Assembly: GCF_024498195.1 (NCBI RefSeq)
Contig: NZ_CP101824.1
Location: 1,488,001-1,552,000 of the forward strand
Length of the DNA: 64,000 nt
DNA from: Halovivax cerinus
GTDB taxonomy: Archaea > Halobacteriota > Halobacteria > Halobacteriales > Natrialbaceae
Direction: 5' to 3'
Positions 16,340 through 26,103 of the stretch are shown here, in pieces. Under the pieces are notes generated by a model. That model was given only the letters and a program-made list of their open reading frames with translations. It ran no database searches and had not been told where the DNA came from. The first letter of the stretch is position 1. Each line of letters starts with the position of its first letter. A program made the translations under genes and the position numbers.

Positions 16340-18427
16340 CTACGGCTCCCCGAGTATCTCCGGCGCGACCGACGCGTACCGGACGATGGCGTCGAAGTGC
16401 TCGATGACGAAGCGATCCTCGCTCGTGATTCCGCGTGCGTCCCGGTCGCGAAGGTGTGTCTCGACGAAGCGTTGAGCGACGAGTGCAGTGCGGCCGTCCG
16501 GTCCGCCGGTCGCACCGGACGTCTCGGCTGCCGGGTTCTCACCGCCCGCCCCGTCTCGATCCAGATCAGCCTGAGCCTCCGCCAGCAAGAGCGCGGCCGT
16601 GTAGACGTCGAAGACGTAGTGGGCGAGTCGCTTCGCCGAGAGCTGGGCGTACTCGTCGTCCGATCCAGCGAGCGTGGCGAGCGCCCGAGAGAGATCGGCG
16701 GACGCCTCGCGCGTCGTCTCGACGGCGGCGGCGAGCGCCGGGTGGGTGACGAACGCCAGGCGGTCGTCGATCGTCTCCAGCAGGGGCTCGTGGGAGTCCT
16801 CGCGATCCAGCGCGCGGAGGAGGTCGAGCGAGAGCACGTTCTCCGTGCCCTCCCAGATGGGGAGTACCTGGGCGTCACGCAGGAGCCGGTGGGTGACGAA
16901 GTCGGAGACGTAGCCGTTGCCGCCCTGGATCTCCATGGCGTAGGAGGCCGTGTCGACGGCCATCCGGCCCGTCCGGAGTTTCGCGATCGGCGTCAGCGCC
17001 CGCAACAGGCGGTAGACCCGGTCGGGATCGGTCGGGCCCGACAGGGGCGCCTCGTCGGGTGGTGTGGCCCGGTCGCCGGTCGATGTCGCGTGGTCGCCGT
17101 CGTCGTTCGGCGTGACGCGGTCTCCGTCGCCGGTCGGCGTGTCCACGCCGCGCGCTCCGTCGTCGCCGGCCGTCTCGTCGCCGTCTTCATTCTCGCTCCA
17201 TTCGCTCCGTTCGTATCGCGAGAGCAGCGCCGCGGCGTCGAACGTGAACGCCGTCGCGGCCTCGTAGTCGACGGTCGTGTCGACCAGGTCTTCGCGCATG
17301 AGCGGATACTCGTTGATCGTCGAGCCGAAGGCTTCGCGCGTGGCCGCCTGGATCCGGCTCTCGAGAAGCGCGCGCCCCATCACGCCGCAGGCGGCCGCCG
17401 CGTTCGACAGGCGCTCGACGTTCAACATCTCGGCCATCTGTTGGAAGCCCGACCCCTCCTCGCCGACGAGGATCGCGTTCGCACCGTCGAACTCGACCTC
17501 ACCGGTCGGGACGGAGATCGTCCCCAGCTTGTCCTTCAGTCGGCGATACAGCTGGTCGTTCACCAGGTCGGGATCGAGAGCGGGCCCTTCGTTCACGGGC
17601 GCGCCGTCCGCGTCGGCGCCATCGGCCCCGCGGCTCGCGCCCGCTCCGTACCGGTCGCCCTTCGTCAGGGGTCCGTCGACCACCGTTGGGTCGGCGTGCG
17701 GGACGAGAAACATCGAGAGCCCCGCCGTGCCGTCGGGGGCGTCGGGCGTTCGGGCGAGCGCAAGCGTCCCTTCGGCGTCGATATTGGAACAGAACCACTT
17801 CTCGCCCGAGAGGTGCCAGTAGCCCGACTCCTCGTCGTACTCGGCGGTCGTCTCGATCGCTCCCACGTCGCTCCCTCCCTGTTCCTCGGTGAGGAACATC
17901 GCGCCCTCCACGAGATCCTCGTACTCGCGACTCACGAGCGCCTCGTAGTACGGGTCGGTCGCCTCGTCGCCGAATTTCCGGAGGACGACCGCAGCCCCGG
18001 CCGTCATCGCGACGGGACAGCCGAAGCCCGCGTCGGCGTACGAGAGGAGCGTGAGCATCCCCATGGTGTGGGAGAGGGCCACCGGCTCCTCGCGACCCGG
18101 GGGCGGGCGGAACGCGTCGGCGACGATCCCGCGCTCGTAGACCAGCCGGTCGTTCTCCAGTTGCTCGGGCGGGTATCGGACGAAATTCTGCACCTCGCCG
18201 TAGCGAGTCCAGGGTTCGAGTTCGGGGCCGGTCGCGTCGACCCGATCGGCGTTGTTTGCGACGGTGTGGCCCACCAGTTCACCGAAGGACGAGAGTCGGG
18301 ATTCGGCCCACTCGAACTCGACGTCGTCCATCACCCGGCGAAGTTCGCGCCCCAACGTGGGATCGAGTTCCCAGTAATTGACGTTCCGGCCGCGCTCGAA
18401 CCGACCGTAATCGATCCCCTCGGTCAT
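16340..18427 (-). CDS. Acyl-CoA dehydrogenase, AidB-like
   Basis: A flavoprotein of the acyl-CoA dehydrogenase superfamily, probably FAD-dependent and cytoplasmic. The 695-residue product is larger than classical members (about 390) but close to the AidB-like group. Landmarks are AMFLTEEQGGSDVGAIET (flavin-binding beta domain), GYWHLSGEKWFCSN, NVERLSNAAAACGVMGRALL and the C-terminal MEIQGGNGYVSDF and LPIWEGTENV. A linker of about 50 Asp/Thr/Gly-rich residues interrupts the helical C-terminal domain near residue 430. ATG 18427 gives a normal N-terminus; an upstream frame extension is not protein-like. It follows the giant surface-protein gene by 76 bp. Substrate is unknown. Confidence 0.9.
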   Translation of the reverse strand: MTEGIDYGRFERGRNVNYWELDPTLGRELRRVMDDVEFEWAESRLSSFGELVGHTVANNADRVDATGPELEPWTRYGEVQNFVRYPPEQLENDRLVYERGIVADAFRPPPGREEPVALSHTMGMLTLLSYADAGFGCPVAMTAGAAVVLRKFGDEATDPYYEALVSREYEDLVEGAMFLTEEQGGSDVGAIETTAEYDEESGYWHLSGEKWFCSNIDAEGTLALARTPDAPDGTAGLSMFLVPHADPTVVDGPLTKGDRYGAGASRGADGADADGAPVNEGPALDPDLVNDQLYRRLKDKLGTISVPTGEVEFDGANAILVGEEGSGFQQMAEMLNVERLSNAAAACGVMGRALLESRIQAATREAFGSTINEYPLMREDLVDTTVDYEAATAFTFDAAALLSRYERSEWSENEDGDETAGDDGARGVDTPTGDGDRVTPNDDGDHATSTGDRATPPDEAPLSGPTDPDRVYRLLRALTPIAKLRTGRMAVDTASYAMEIQGGNGYVSDFVTHRLLRDAQVLPIWEGTENVLSLDLLRALDREDSHEPLLETIDDRLAFVTHPALAAAVETTREASADLSRALATLAGSDDEYAQLSAKRLAHYVFDVYTAALLLAEAQADLDRDGAGGENPAAETSGATGGPDGRTALVAQRFVETHLRDRDARGITSEDRFVIEHFDAIVRYASVAPEILGEP

Positions 18428-18503
18428 GGGGTGACGTCGACCGCCGGGGAGGTAAGTACCCCGGCCAGGTGAGCGAGGACGAGCGCCGGATCCCAGTCCG
18501 CCC

Positions 18504-21500
18504 CTACCTCCTGGACCGACGAATCGCGACCGCACAGAGCGCGAGGACTGCGCCGAAGACGCCGAATCCGGGGACGCCGTCGGTCGACGATGGTTCGTCC
18601 GGCGTCTCCGATCCGCCGGATTCACCACTGTTTTCGGACGCGTCGGTCGACGATCCGGCCGGGCTCACTGTCACGTCGAACCCGTCGTCGCCGACGGTGA
18701 GCGTGTACGTTCCGGGCTCGTCGACGACGTGAGTCACGGTCACCGGTTCCCGGTCGCCCGCCCCGAGCGCGATCGTCTCGTTCGCGACGATGGTCCCGTC
18801 CAGTGAGAGGGTCACGACGTGCGTCCGCTCTTCGGTGCCGGAGTTCTCGACGGTCGCTTCGACGATCACCTCCTCGCCGGCGACGACTTCGTCGGTGACG
18901 AGCACCACGTCGACGACCGACGGCACCGAGGATTCTTCGGTCACCGTCACCGTCCCGGCCGAAACGCCGTCCACCGCGAGGTCGTACTCGCCGGGGGCGT
19001 CGAACGCTCGCTCGAACGTGATCGTCTGGGTCCCGTCGGCGGGAACGCGGACGGTCGCCGTCTCGACGCCGTCGCCGTCGACGGAGAGCGCCGAACTGAC
19101 GTGCACCGACGTCTTCCGGGGATTCTCGATCGTCGCTTCGATCGTCACCGGTTCGCCCACCGAAACGACGTCCGTTTCGAGCGTCGCGGACCGCACCGAT
19201 ATCGGTGTTCGCGGCGGCAACGGCGACGACTCGACGGTCGCGATTGCACTCGCCTCGTCGTCGGTCGTTCCGACGGCGTACCGATACTCACCGGACGAGC
19301 TGGGAAGTGAGACATCTTCGTACGTGACCGGCGTCGACTTTCCGCCGTCGAGATCGACCGTTCGATTCCCGCGATCTGCGCCGTCCAGCGTGAGCGTCAC
19401 CCGTTCGGTCCCCCCAACTTGACCAGTGTTCGTGACGGTGGCGGTCACGTCGACCGACTCGCTCGCGTCGGCCGTGACGTCGCCCGGCGAGAGGTCGGAG
19501 ACCTCGAAAACGGCGGGTTCGAGCACGGTCAGCGTCCCGGTAGCGTCGCCCTCGATGCCGTAGACTCCGTAGGCGTAATCGCCCGGTCCGAGGTGGCTCG
19601 TCGAGACGTTGTCGAACGCCACGGTCGTCGACTCGCCGCCACCGAGCGTCACCGTTCGGGCGGAGACCGCCTCGCCGTCGAGTCGGAACTCGACGTCCTG
19701 CGTCCCTTCGAGGTCCCCGCCGTTGGATACCGCCGCCGTCACCGAGAGCGACTCGTTCGGCGCGATCTCGGCGGTGGCTGGATCGAGGACTGAGACCGAG
19801 ATATTCGCGGGCGCGAGGACCGCGAATCCGTCGCTCGTCGCGGCCGAGCCGACGCCGGCCGCCTCGAACGTGAGCGCGTAGCGTCCCGTCGAGTCGACGA
19901 CGAGGTCGGCAAACGTGGCGGTTCCGTCGGCTGCCGTCTGGACGGTCGTGGCCCCGGACTCGAACGTGTCGTTGACGGTGGCGGTCACGTCGACCCCTGC
20001 GACCGGGTTTCCAGACGCGTCGACGACGAGCGCCGTGGGTGGACCGGCGATCGAGTCGCCATCGATCGTCTCGCCTGGCTGGGTCACCACGGCGACAGAT
20101 GCAGCCTGGCCGGCGTCGACGGTGAACGCCTCGGTGGTGACGGCGGCTCGTCCGGCGACCTCGAACGAGAGTTCGTAGGAGCCGGCCGCGTCGACGACGA
20201 GGGCCGAAAACGTGGCGGTCCCGTCGGCACCCGTCGCGTTCGTCGTCGCGCCGCCGGCGAACGACCCGTTGACGGTCACTTCGACATCGACGCCCGGGAC
20301 GGGATTACCGTACTGATCGCTGACGATTGCGGTCGGCGGGCCGGCGATGGCCTCGCCTGCCGTCGTGTCCGCCGGGTGCGTCTCGACGGCGACCGAATCG
20401 ACCGCTGCCGAGGTGACGTCGAACACGGTAGAGTCGACCCAATCACTCGATTCGACGGTCCCGTCGTCGTCGATCGAGAACCGCAGACGATAGGCGTCAG
20501 CCGTCTCGACGACGAGGTCGTCGAACGTGGCGACGCCGTTTGCGTCGGTTTCGAGTGTGGTTTCGCCGTCGGTGATCGCCCCGCCGCCGAGGCTCACTGC
20601 GACGTCGACCGGTACGTCCGGGACGGGATTGCCCTTCGTGTCCGTCACCAGCGCAGCAGGTGGTCCAGTGATGCTGTCGCCTGCGGTGCTGTCGCTCGGC
20701 TGGGTTTCGACGGTGACCGCCGTCGCCGGTCCCGGCTCGACGGTGACGGTCACGGTGGCTGTGTCAGTGGTACCGGCGTCGTCGGTCACGGTGAGCGTGA
20801 CGGTGTACGCGCCCGGAGCGTCGTAGGTGTGCTCGACCGTCTCCCCGGCCGCGGTCGAGCCGTCGCCGAGGTCCCACGCGTAGGAGGCGATCGCGTGGTT
20901 GTCGATCGAGCCGGATCCGTCGAACGCGATCGCTTCGGTCGCGGTGCCGGTCGACTCGTTGGTGGTCGCGTCCGCCGTCGGCGCGGTCACGTCTTCGACG
21001 GTGACAGTCACCGTGTCGGTGTCGGTGTTGCCGGCGTCGTCGGTGACGGTGAGCGTGGCGGTGTACGTGCCTGGATCGGCGTAGGTGTGGGTCGCCGTCT
21101 CTCCGGTCGCGGTGGAGCCGTCGCCGAAGTCCCACGCGTAGGATGCGATGGCGTCGTTGTCGGTCGAGGCCGACGCGTCGAAGGAAACTGACGAATCCTC
21201 GTCCCCGGTCAGGTCGCTACCCGCGTCAGCCGTCGGTACGGTCACGTCCTCGACGGTAACGGTCACCGTGTCAGTATCGGTGTTGCCGACCTCGTCTGTC
21301 ACGGTGAGCGTGACGGTGTAGGTGCCCGGATCGGTGTAGGTGTGGGTCGCCGTCTCTCCGGTCGCCGTCGAGCCGTCGCCGAGGTCCCACACGTAGGTGG
21401 CGATGGCGTCGTTGTCGGTCGAGGCCGACGCGTCGAAGGAAATCGCCGTATCCTCGTCCGCGGTCAGGCCGCTCCCTGCGTCAGCCGTCGGTGCGGTCAC

Positions 21501-23480
21501 GTCCTCGACGGTGACAGTCACCGTGTCGGTGTCGGTGTTGCCGGCGTCGTCCGCCACGGTGAGCGTGGCAGTGTACTCGCCCGGATCGGTGTAGGTGTGG
21601 GTCGCCGTCTCTCCGGTCGCCGTCGAGCCGTCGCCGAGGTCCCACGCGTAGGATGCGATTCCGACGTTGTCGCTGGACGCGGAAGCGTCGAAGGAAACTG
21701 ACGAATCTTCGTCGACCGTCTGATCGGCGCCTGCATCGGCAGCCGGAGGCGTGACGTCCTCGACGGTGACGGTCACGGTGTCGGTGTCAGTGTTGCCCGC
21801 GCCGTCGGTGACGGTGAGGGTGACGATGTACTCGTCGGGATCGGCGTAGGCGTGCTCGACCGTCTCTCCGGTCGCGGTCGTGTCGTCGCCGAAGTCCCAT
21901 TCGTACGACACGACGTCGACGTTATCGGAGGAAGCGGAGGCGTCGAACGTGCGGATGGCGTCCTCGTCGATCGTTCGATCACCGCCCACATCGGCGGACG
22001 GATCCGTCACGTCCTCGACGGTGACGATCGCCGTATCGATATCGGTATTACCGGCTGCGTCGGTAACAGTGAGCGTGACAGTGTAGGTGCCGGGGTCGGC
22101 GTATGTGTGACCGGCCGTCTTTCCGGTCGCTGTCGAATCATCGTCGAACTTCCACTCGAACGAGTCGATATTCCCATTGTCTGTCGAGCCCGACCCGTCA
22201 AACGCGAGGGTGGTATCCTCGTCGGTAGTCTTGTCGACTCCGGCTTCAGCCGTCGGGGCGGTCTCATCGGAGACCGAGACGGTTTCGGTCGCGGTCGCGC
22301 TTCCGCCGGTCACGGTCACCGATCGGTCACCGATATCCGTCAGCGTCTGTGTAATCGCGACCGTCTCGGTCGACCCGCCGTCGATGGTGCCGTTGACCCA
22401 CTCTTCGATGGTCCCGTCAACTGCAAGTGAGACGTTGTACCTCCCCGCGAGCTTGCCCGCGTTCTCGACAGTGATCGATGCGTCGACCGTATCGCCTGCG
22501 CTCACTGACTCCGTCGAGATGGACGGAGAGCCGAACGAAACGCTCGCTGGATCGACGAACGATCGCAAGAGTGGATACCCCGCTGGATTGGTTCGCGTTT
22601 TCCAGACAGTATCGAAATCGAGTCCATCCATGTGCGAGACGGCGTCCGCTCCCTGCATCTCGTCGGTCGTGAGACCGATCGGGGGTGCGGGGGAGTCGAC
22701 CACTCCCTGATCTGTCAGGTCGGTGTTCCAGTACGTCGTGTCGAGCGGAATGTCTCCGTTATTCCTCCCGACTAGCCCGCCATAATATTGCGGACTCGTG
22801 GAAACGGTACTCGCAGCGTACGACTGCGTTATCGCATCTGCGTTCGAAGCAACTTGATCACCGACGAGTCCGCCGACGTAATTCCCGCCCGAAACCGATC
22901 CGAAGCTCGACGATCTGGTGACTATTCCCCCGTTCAACCCAACCAGACCGCCGACCTGAGCACTGTCTCCCGAAACGGTCCCCTCGACGGTTACGTCCGA
23001 GATAGTGCCCTGGTTTTCCCCCGTGAGAATACCGGTTTGGGAATATGTATCGAGGACCGCACCGCTGAGCCGAAGGTGCGCCACCGATCCCGTGGCGCCG
23101 ATACCATCGAACAGACCGGTAAATCTCTCGTTCGGCCGAGATATAGTGAGTCCGGATATCTCGTTTCCGTTACCGTCGAACGTGCCCGTGAACCAGTCAT
23201 CGCGGCTAAAATCGACGTCACCGATCGGATCGAAGCCGTCGCCGCCGTTCCAGGTCGCTGTTTCGCTCGCGTCGATGTTCTCGGTCAGGACGTAGTCGGC
23301 GTCGAGCCCCTGCGAGGAGATGCACTGGAGTTTCTCGACCGAGTCGATCTCGTAGGCGCCGTTCGACTGGGTGTAGGTGACGTCGGCACAGTTGGGGGCG
23401 TCGGCCGCTGCGGTGCCCGCTCCGGCGAGCAGGACGAACCCGAGTGCGAGGACACCGAAGAGGAGGCGACGGCGGTTCAT
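18504..23480 (-). CDS. Giant surface protein with GLUG, PKD, Ig-like and CARDB repeats and PGF-CTERM anchor
   Basis: A 1658-residue exported protein, probably lipid-anchored at the cell surface. After the Sec-type signal MNRRRLLFGVLALGFVLLAG come GLUG-type repeats (about 100-260, with GGLVG motifs), one CARDB-like module (about 310-400), six PKD domains of exactly 85 residues (about 407-910), three invasin-like Ig modules (about 914-1228, each with GPP.A.V...GNPV), and CARDB-like modules to about 1600. A Ser/Asp/Gly-rich linker then leads to PGFGVFGAVLALCAVAIRRSRR, split here only for description: PGF motif, hydrophobic helix, basic tail. This is the archaeosortase A signal. PKD and CARDB modules suggest adhesion or matrix roles. 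ATG 23480 is fixed by the signal peptide, implying a leader of about 200 bases if the TATA near 23720 is used. Confidence 0.9.
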   Translation of the reverse strand: MNRRRLLFGVLALGFVLLAGAGTAAADAPNCADVTYTQSNGAYEIDSVEKLQCISSQGLDADYVLTENIDASETATWNGGDGFDPIGDVDFSRDDWFTGTFDGNGNEISGLTISRPNERFTGLFDGIGATGSVAHLRLSGAVLDTYSQTGILTGENQGTISDVTVEGTVSGDSAQVGGLVGLNGGIVTRSSSFGSVSGGNYVGGLVGDQVASNADAITQSYAASTVSTSPQYYGGLVGRNNGDIPLDTTYWNTDLTDQGVVDSPAPPIGLTTDEMQGADAVSHMDGLDFDTVWKTRTNPAGYPLLRSFVDPASVSFGSPSISTESVSAGDTVDASITVENAGKLAGRYNVSLAVDGTIEEWVNGTIDGGSTETVAITQTLTDIGDRSVTVTGGSATATETVSVSDETAPTAEAGVDKTTDEDTTLAFDGSGSTDNGNIDSFEWKFDDDSTATGKTAGHTYADPGTYTVTLTVTDAAGNTDIDTAIVTVEDVTDPSADVGGDRTIDEDAIRTFDASASSDNVDVVSYEWDFGDDTTATGETVEHAYADPDEYIVTLTVTDGAGNTDTDTVTVTVEDVTPPAADAGADQTVDEDSSVSFDASASSDNVGIASYAWDLGDGSTATGETATHTYTDPGEYTATLTVADDAGNTDTDTVTVTVEDVTAPTADAGSGLTADEDTAISFDASASTDNDAIATYVWDLGDGSTATGETATHTYTDPGTYTVTLTVTDEVGNTDTDTVTVTVEDVTVPTADAGSDLTGDEDSSVSFDASASTDNDAIASYAWDFGDGSTATGETATHTYADPGTYTATLTVTDDAGNTDTDTVTVTVEDVTAPTADATTNESTGTATEAIAFDGSGSIDNHAIASYAWDLGDGSTAAGETVEHTYDAPGAYTVTLTVTDDAGTTDTATVTVTVEPGPATAVTVETQPSDSTAGDSITGPPAALVTDTKGNPVPDVPVDVAVSLGGGAITDGETTLETDANGVATFDDLVVETADAYRLRFSIDDDGTVESSDWVDSTVFDVTSAAVDSVAVETHPADTTAGEAIAGPPTAIVSDQYGNPVPGVDVEVTVNGSFAGGATTNATGADGTATFSALVVDAAGSYELSFEVAGRAAVTTEAFTVDAGQAASVAVVTQPGETIDGDSIAGPPTALVVDASGNPVAGVDVTATVNDTFESGATTVQTAADGTATFADLVVDSTGRYALTFEAAGVGSAATSDGFAVLAPANISVSVLDPATAEIAPNESLSVTAAVSNGGDLEGTQDVEFRLDGEAVSARTVTLGGGESTTVAFDNVSTSHLGPGDYAYGVYGIEGDATGTLTVLEPAVFEVSDLSPGDVTADASESVDVTATVTNTGQVGGTERVTLTLDGADRGNRTVDLDGGKSTPVTYEDVSLPSSSGEYRYAVGTTDDEASAIATVESSPLPPRTPISVRSATLETDVVSVGEPVTIEATIENPRKTSVHVSSALSVDGDGVETATVRVPADGTQTITFERAFDAPGEYDLAVDGVSAGTVTVTEESSVPSVVDVVLVTDEVVAGEEVIVEATVENSGTEERTHVVTLSLDGTIVANETIALGAGDREPVTVTHVVDEPGTYTLTVGDDGFDVTVSPAGSSTDASENSGESGGSETPDEPSSTDGVPGFGVFGAVLALCAVAIRRSRR
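20745..22260 (-). repeat. Six tandem PKD-coding units with a 255-bp period
   Basis: The block GTCCTCGACG (or GTCTTCGACG) recurs at 20991, 21246, 21501, 21756 and 22011, exactly 255 bp (85 codons) apart. The middle units are nearly identical over long stretches, so the number of units can change by recombination. Confidence 0.9.
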
Positions 23481-23846
23481 CGGGCCGGCCTCCGTGCACA
23501 CTGTCGACCGTGCCTGCTCACGCCGTCTTCGTCGGCAGACGCACCGTCCGCGTCCGCCGTAGCCGACGTCGGGTCCCACCAGTCGCCAGTAGATCGCACG
23601 GCCCCACAGCCCCTGGTCTCCCACGCGTTCCCGCGATTGTCGTTCGCCGTCCCAGTTCCCGATACCTCGGCCCCGTCCCCGTGCCCACCGGTCATTATCG
23701 ACATTCTGGTAGATTATTCGGTTATAGTCACCGGGTGAACGAACGGTCACGACCGACCGATCGATTCGCACCAGACAGATCTATTCACCGACGAACAGCC
23801 GATTCGTACCTGAACGGTTATATGTCTGGTATCGAAAGGATCCTCC
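23481..23846. promoter_or_regulatory. 366-bp divergent control region between the surface-protein and HTH-regulator genes
   Basis: No gene seen. An AT-rich stretch at 23695-23738 contains TATA-like elements readable towards the surface-protein gene (about 240 bp before its ATG). GGTTATATG at 23816-23824 lies about 27 bp before the regulator ATG at 23847, suggesting a leaderless transcript there. Confidence 0.45.
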
Positions 23847-24632
23847 ATGACGGGGGCCGGGTACGAGACGGCGATCGAACTCCTTCGGTACGCGCCGGTC
23901 CTCGAGGCCTGCCGATCGGCTCCCCGGTCTCGGCGGGAACTCGTCGAGGAGACTGGCACCTCGCGGACGACGATCTACCGCGCGACGGTCGCGCTCGAAG
24001 AGCGTGACCTCGTAAAATACGACGGCGACGGCTATCGGACCACCGCGCGTGGCGGCGCGCTGAGTCGGGCGAGCGCATCGTTCCGCGCCACGACCGAGAC
24101 CATCGAGCGACTCGAACCGCTGTTCGACGTCGTCTCGCACCCGGAGCTACTCGACAACGCCTACCGACTGGACGACCCGACGGTCACCGTCGTCGACGCG
24201 TCGAATCCCTACCGGGTCGCCGATCGGGCTGTCGAACGGTTCGAGGAGCGACCGGCCGTCCGCGGCGTCACCGCGAGTGCCACCGACGCCGAAGCGTTCG
24301 CCCGGGCCGGTCCCCTTCTGTCAGAGAAATCCCGGGTCGAGTGGCTGTTCACGGAGACGGCGTTCGACGCCCACGAGACGATCAACGACGAGTTCCGACG
24401 CGTCCTCTCGGCGCCGACCATCTCGATCGGAATCGTCCCCGACGAGGCCGTCCCGTTCTCCTTCTCCGTCGACGAGGACGTCTCCATCGTCGGGCACGAC
24501 GACCGCACCGGTCTGCCGACGGTTCTCGTCGAATCCGACTCGCAAGCGGCCCACGACTGGCTCCGCCGTCGGTTCGAGGAACTCGACGAGCGAGCGACGC
24601 CGCTCGAAACCTGGATCGACGAGCGAGGGTGA
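23847..24632 (+). CDS. Winged-helix transcription regulator with DUF1724-type output domain
   Basis: A 261-residue putative regulator. Residues 1-60 hold a winged helix (YAPVLEACRSAPRSRRELVE, then TSRTTIYRATVALEERDLV). The remaining 200 residues match the pattern of DUF1724 (methanogen output domain) proteins, with PTVTVVDASNPYRVADRAVERF and SIGIVPDEAVPFSFSVDEDVSI. It is divergent from the giant surface-protein gene and shares its 366-bp control region, so that gene is the obvious candidate target. This is inference from position only. The start is supported by a TATA element about 27 bp upstream. Confidence 0.85.
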   Translation: MTGAGYETAIELLRYAPVLEACRSAPRSRRELVEETGTSRTTIYRATVALEERDLVKYDGDGYRTTARGGALSRASASFRATTETIERLEPLFDVVSHPELLDNAYRLDDPTVTVVDASNPYRVADRAVERFEERPAVRGVTASATDAEAFARAGPLLSEKSRVEWLFTETAFDAHETINDEFRRVLSAPTISIGIVPDEAVPFSFSVDEDVSIVGHDDRTGLPTVLVESDSQAAHDWLRRRFEELDERATPLETWIDERG

Positions 24633-24645
24633 TTCTCCCCAGATT

Positions 24646-25284
24646 TCAGCCGCGGGAGGAATTTGACGGCGTCCGTTCGAGGCGCGTTCGCGGGAAGAGG
24701 TACACCTGCAACTCGCGCGGGACGGGGCCGTTGCGACGGACCGTCGCGTGCGGGTAGACCGCAGCGACGACGGGGACGTCGCCGTCGTACTCGGCGTTCG
24801 TGCCGTACTTGGCGACCGATTCGCCCGTTGCGGGAACGGCGGTCGCGTCTGCGCGCCGGTCGGAGACGGACACGACCGTCACGAGGGCGTCGGTCTCGCG
24901 ATCGCGGGCCGCGTCGCCCGGCGAGAGGGCGTGGCGATCGCAGTAGACGGGGCCGTCGTCGTCCTCGTCGACGAAGACCGTCTCGGTGCAGTCGTGACAC
25001 TCGACGGCGAGCTGGCCCGGCGGCGGGGCGAGTCCTTCGGTGATCTCGATGGCGACGCGGCGGACGTGCTTGCATCGGGCGCCGCGGAAGATGTGATCCG
25101 GGCAACTGCAGCGTCCGGAGGCAACGTCGACGAGGTAGGTCGTGTCCTCGGTCTCGACCTCGTAGAGCCCGTCGCCGAGCGCCATGACGGCCATCGGTTC
25201 GGTCCGTGCCCGGCGCGAGCGCTCGTCGAGACGGTCGGCGCGCGGGACGGACAGCGGTGCTTTGGGTGAGGCGGTGGTGTTCAT
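24646..25284 (-). CDS. SWIM zinc-finger protein
   Basis: A 212-residue protein with a SWIM-type zinc finger: C59-S-C61 and C71-K-H73, the CxC...CxH pattern. A second metal site is likely at C96/C99 and C115/H118 (CHDC and YCDRH). The N-terminal 30 residues are basic, and the C-terminal 80 residues are a small mixed domain ending in a Ser/Arg-rich tail. SWIM domains bind DNA or proteins; in haloarchaea such small proteins are common but uncharacterised. It is convergent with the preceding HTH regulator, with 13 bp between stops. Confidence 0.85.
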   Translation of the reverse strand: MNTTASPKAPLSVPRADRLDERSRRARTEPMAVMALGDGLYEVETEDTTYLVDVASGRCSCPDHIFRGARCKHVRRVAIEITEGLAPPPGQLAVECHDCTETVFVDEDDDGPVYCDRHALSPGDAARDRETDALVTVVSVSDRRADATAVPATGESVAKYGTNAEYDGDVPVVAAVYPHATVRRNGPVPRELQVYLFPRTRLERTPSNSSRG

Positions 25285-25548
25285 GGGAGACGCTGGTGTG
25301 TTTCGACGTGCGTCTGCGGCGGGTCACCGAGTCGGGACGACGGCCGGGGGGACCGACACCCGAGGCTGCGTCCCGAGGGTGAGCCGTGGTCGGTCGTCGA
25401 TCACCGAATGCAGGCGTCGGGACAGCATAAGGATCTCCTTGCGCTAGCAGGTGTGACGGGGCCGAGTACGCGGGACGACTTCTCCGCTCGCCGACGACGC
25501 CGATCCGCCCTTCGACACGCTTTTGGCCACACCGACGAAGTCCCATCC

Positions 25549-25788
25549 ATGATCGATCGCGAAAGCGTCATCGAGGCCGCGGCGGCCCTCGCGAGCGTCC
25601 TCGTCATGCTCGGCGTGATGCTCTACGTGGGCATGACCTACGGGAGCGCCACGGCGCTCGGCGATCAGGGCGCGGAGGTCATGGTCGGGGCGATCGTCGC
25701 CTTCATCCTCTTCGTAACCGTCCTCGGTGTCGGACTCGCGTACGCGACCTCCGACCCGACGCCACCGGACGACGACGCGACGGCCTGA
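25549..25788 (+). CDS. Small two-span membrane protein (haloarchaeal DUF)
   Basis: A 79-residue protein with hydrophobic segments at about 12-31 and 43-66 and an acidic Pro/Asp tail. ATG 25549 is chosen because upstream frame sequence is not protein-like and the resulting protein begins MIDRESVIEAAAALASVL, typical of a family of short haloarchaeal membrane proteins. No function is known. It lies alone, 315 bp upstream of hisG. Confidence 0.7.
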   Translation: MIDRESVIEAAAALASVLVMLGVMLYVGMTYGSATALGDQGAEVMVGAIVAFILFVTVLGVGLAYATSDPTPPDDDATA

Positions 25789-25870
25789 TCGCACGACACC
25801 GCCACGAATTCCCCCGCCGACACGTCGCGTCGGCTCGATCGGCGCCGTCACCGCGCGCGATGGAGATCCC

Positions 25871-25948
25871 CTCGTTTCCCGCCGGTTCGTCATCGCCTCG
25901 TTTCCCGCCGGTTCGTCATCGCCTCGTTTCGCTCCGGTTCGTCACGCG
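25871..25948 (+). repeat. 26-bp tandem repeat, about three units
   Basis: Units at 25871-25896 and 25897-25922 are identical, and 25923-25948 is a degraded third copy. It lies in the 315-bp gap upstream of hisG, which otherwise shows no gene. Confidence 0.85.
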
Positions 25949-26103
25949 GTTCCGTCGGTTCGAGCGTTCGTCTGCCTCCTCGACCTCCCCGTCTCGACCC
26001 CGTTCCCGTCTCTCCTGTCTCCCACCGTCCGCCACCTGCCATCGATTCGCACGCGGCGCTGGGATAGAAAGACAGTTCCCGCCGCCGGTCGAACGGTCAC
26101 GTG

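Noticed and set aside
16286-18472. A 728-codon frame antisense to the acyl-CoA dehydrogenase
   Set aside because: The minus-strand protein has clear family motifs; the plus-strand product is Arg/Val-rich shadow sequence.
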